Source of the DNA: Pseudaestuariivita sp.
Lineage (GTDB): Bacteria; Pseudomonadota; Alphaproteobacteria; Rhodobacterales; Rhodobacteraceae
DNA: 16,191 nt
Assembly: GCA_020629995.1 (NCBI GenBank)
Contig: JAHDCH010000005.1
Coordinates: 9,694 to 25,884 of the forward strand
Reading direction: 5' to 3'
Position numbers and translations under genes: made by a program. The stretch's first letter is position 1. Each line of letters opens with the position of its first letter. The notes beneath the pieces are model-generated. The model ran no database searches, was not told the DNA's origin, and saw only the letters and a program-made list of their open reading frames with translations. Positions 15,143-16,191 of this stretch are shown here, one piece after another.

Positions 15143-15604
15143 ATGAAGCTGACGGTTAATGGCACCGAACACGAGGTGGATGTCGAAGATGACATGCCGC
15201 TGTTGTGGGTCTTGCGCGATGAGCTGGGGCTGACGGGCACCAAATATGGCTGCGGGATTGCCCAATGCGGGGCTTGCACGGTGCATATGGACGGGCTGGC
15301 CGTGCGATCTTGCCAGGTGGCGGCGGCTACCGCCGATGGGGCCGAGATCACGACGATCGAGGGCCTGGGCACGCCCGCAGCGCTGCATGCGGTGCAGGAC
15401 GCCTGGATCAAGCATCAGGTGGCGCAGTGCGGCTATTGCCAGTCGGGCCAGATCATGCAGGCGGCGTCGCTGCTGGATCTGAACCCGGAACCGACGGATG
15501 AGGACATCGACATCGTGATGGGCGGTAACCTGTGCCGCTGCGGAACCTATCCGCGCATCCGCGCCGCCGTGCACGACGCCGCAACCAAGCTGAAGGAGGC
15601 CTGA
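15143..15604 (+). CDS. [2Fe-2S] subunit of a molybdenum hydroxylase (IorA/xanthine dehydrogenase small-subunit family)
   Basis: A 153-residue protein, the normal length for the small subunit of IorAB-type aldehyde/N-heterocycle oxidoreductases. The N-terminal plant-type ferredoxin domain has cluster Cys at 37, 42, 45 and 57 ([15 protein letters not shown]). The C-terminal helical domain has the second cluster Cys at 96, 99, 131 and 133 ([11 protein letters not shown] and [12 protein letters not shown]). It carries electrons from the molybdenum site to an external acceptor, often a cytochrome c; no FAD subunit is seen. The ATG at 15143 has GGAGAG at 15130-15135, 7 bases upstream; a frame reaching to 15092 would cross the operator. 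The substrate cannot be told from this subunit. Confidence 0.88.
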   Translation: MKLTVNGTEHEVDVEDDMPLLWVLRDELGLTGTKYGCGIAQCGACTVHMDGLAVRSCQVAAATADGAEITTIEGLGTPAALHAVQDAWIKHQVAQCGYCQSGQIMQAASLLDLNPEPTDEDIDIVMGGNLCRCGTYPRIRAAVHDAATKLKEA

Positions 15605-15607
15605 GCC

Positions 15608-16191
15608 ATGGGCAAATTGCGCACCATCACCCGCCGCACGTTCCTTGTCAGCTCGGTCGCCGTGGCAGGCGGCGTGGCCTTTGGCACCTACCTTGCCAGC
15701 CGCCCGTTGCCCAACCCGCTGGAGGATCAGCTGGCCGAGGGAGAGGCGACGTTCAACCCGTGGGTTGTCGTGTCGCCTGAAAAGGTCACGCTGATCGCGC
15801 CGCATGGCGACAAGGGGCAGGGCGTTGCCTCGGCGCAGGCGGCGCTGATCGCCGAAGAGATGGACCTGGAATGGGGCCAGTTCGACGTGTCGTTCGGAGA
15901 GCCGAACCCGGCCTATTACAACACCGCCATGTCGGACGAGGCGGTGCCGTTCATGTCGACCGACGAAGGCACGATGGCGACGATCTCGCGCAACATGATG
16001 GGCGGGGTGATGAAGATCCTCGGCCTGCAGGGCACCGGGGGATCGACCAGCATGCCCGACAGCTTTGACAAGCTGCGCCATGCAGGCGCCACCGCGCGCG
16101 AAACGCTCAAGGCTGCGGCGGCGGTCCGCTCGGGCATTCCGGCGCATGAACTGGCAACGGACAAGGGCGCGGTTGTGCTGCCGGATGGCAC
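15608..16191 (+). CDS. molybdopterin-binding subunit of IorB/xanthine dehydrogenase family, N-terminal part (runs off the window)
   Basis: The frame from ATG at 15608 is open to the window end (194 codons). AAGGAGG at 15593-15599, inside the end of the preceding gene, lies 8 bases upstream, and only 3 bases separate the genes. The N-terminus TRRTFLVSS followed by a hydrophobic Ala/Val/Gly segment is a twin-arginine signal, so the folded, cofactor-loaded complex is probably exported to the periplasm, with the small subunit carried along. The motif GLQGTGGSTSMPDSFDKLR and the following ARETLKAAAA helix are characteristic of IorB-type subunits. The full family length is about 700-770 residues, so most of the molybdenum-site domain lies beyond the window. 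Confidence 0.85.
   Translation, partial: MGKLRTITRRTFLVSSVAVAGGVAFGTYLASRPLPNPLEDQLAEGEATFNPWVVVSPEKVTLIAPHGDKGQGVASAQAALIAEEMDLEWGQFDVSFGEPNPAYYNTAMSDEAVPFMSTDEGTMATISRNMMGGVMKILGLQGTGGSTSMPDSFDKLRHAGATARETLKAAAAVRSGIPAHELATDKGAVVLPDG

Noticed and set aside
1..16191. CRISPR arrays, insertion sequences, rRNA or tRNA genes
   Set aside because: No direct-repeat array, transposase-like frame, terminal inverted repeats or RNA gene was seen on reading both strands.

Overview
The window is GC-rich (roughly two thirds G+C by eye), has densely packed genes and favours TGA stops. The relatives I recognise point to an alphaproteobacterium, most likely Rhodobacterales or the Roseobacter group. That placement is inferred from composition and protein style; there is no rRNA gene to confirm it.

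Region 1 (1-14339, all + strand) is the baseplate part of a contractile phage-tail-like machine. It reads in order: the C-terminus of an unidentified protein (1-165); a possible 12-codon microcistron (162-200); a LysM/gp53-like baseplate protein (197-493); a gpD-like hub protein (493-1665); a gpV/gp5-like spike with an OB fold (1662-2174); a PAAR-like spike tip (2171-2506); a gp25-like wedge protein (2503-2862); two different large J/gp6-like wedge proteins (2859-5378 and 5380-8406); a gpI-like protein with a very long C-terminal extension (8406-10604); and a 1240-residue DUF6519/parallel beta-helix protein (10617-14339). Most junctions are 4-base ATGA-type overlaps or gaps of 1 to 12 bases, so the block looks like one translationally coupled operon. 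The size of the two J-like proteins, the LysM protein, the separate hub and spike, the DUF6519 protein and the absence of any head, packaging, lysis or integration gene fit an extracellular contractile injection system (eCIS) better than a prophage. Sheath, tube, tape measure, AAA+ ATPase and cargo genes are not in the window; the sheath and tube would be expected upstream of position 1.

Region 2 (14340-14501) is a 162-base gap between convergent genes. It is visibly more AT-rich at its left end and contains a perfect 8-bp-arm inverted repeat and a weaker one.

Region 3 (14502-16191) is an unrelated metabolic unit. A TetR-family repressor gene (- strand) diverges from a [2Fe-2S] subunit gene and the start of a molybdopterin-binding subunit gene of the xanthine dehydrogenase/IorAB family, the latter with a twin-arginine signal. 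The short divergent intergenic region carries an 8-bp-arm inverted repeat, a good candidate TetR operator.

The least ordinary parts are the C-terminal extension of the gpI-like protein, the beta-helix of the DUF6519 protein interrupted by about 230 mostly helical charged residues, the N-terminal domain with proline linker on the first J-like protein, and the doubly overlapping microcistron at 162-200.
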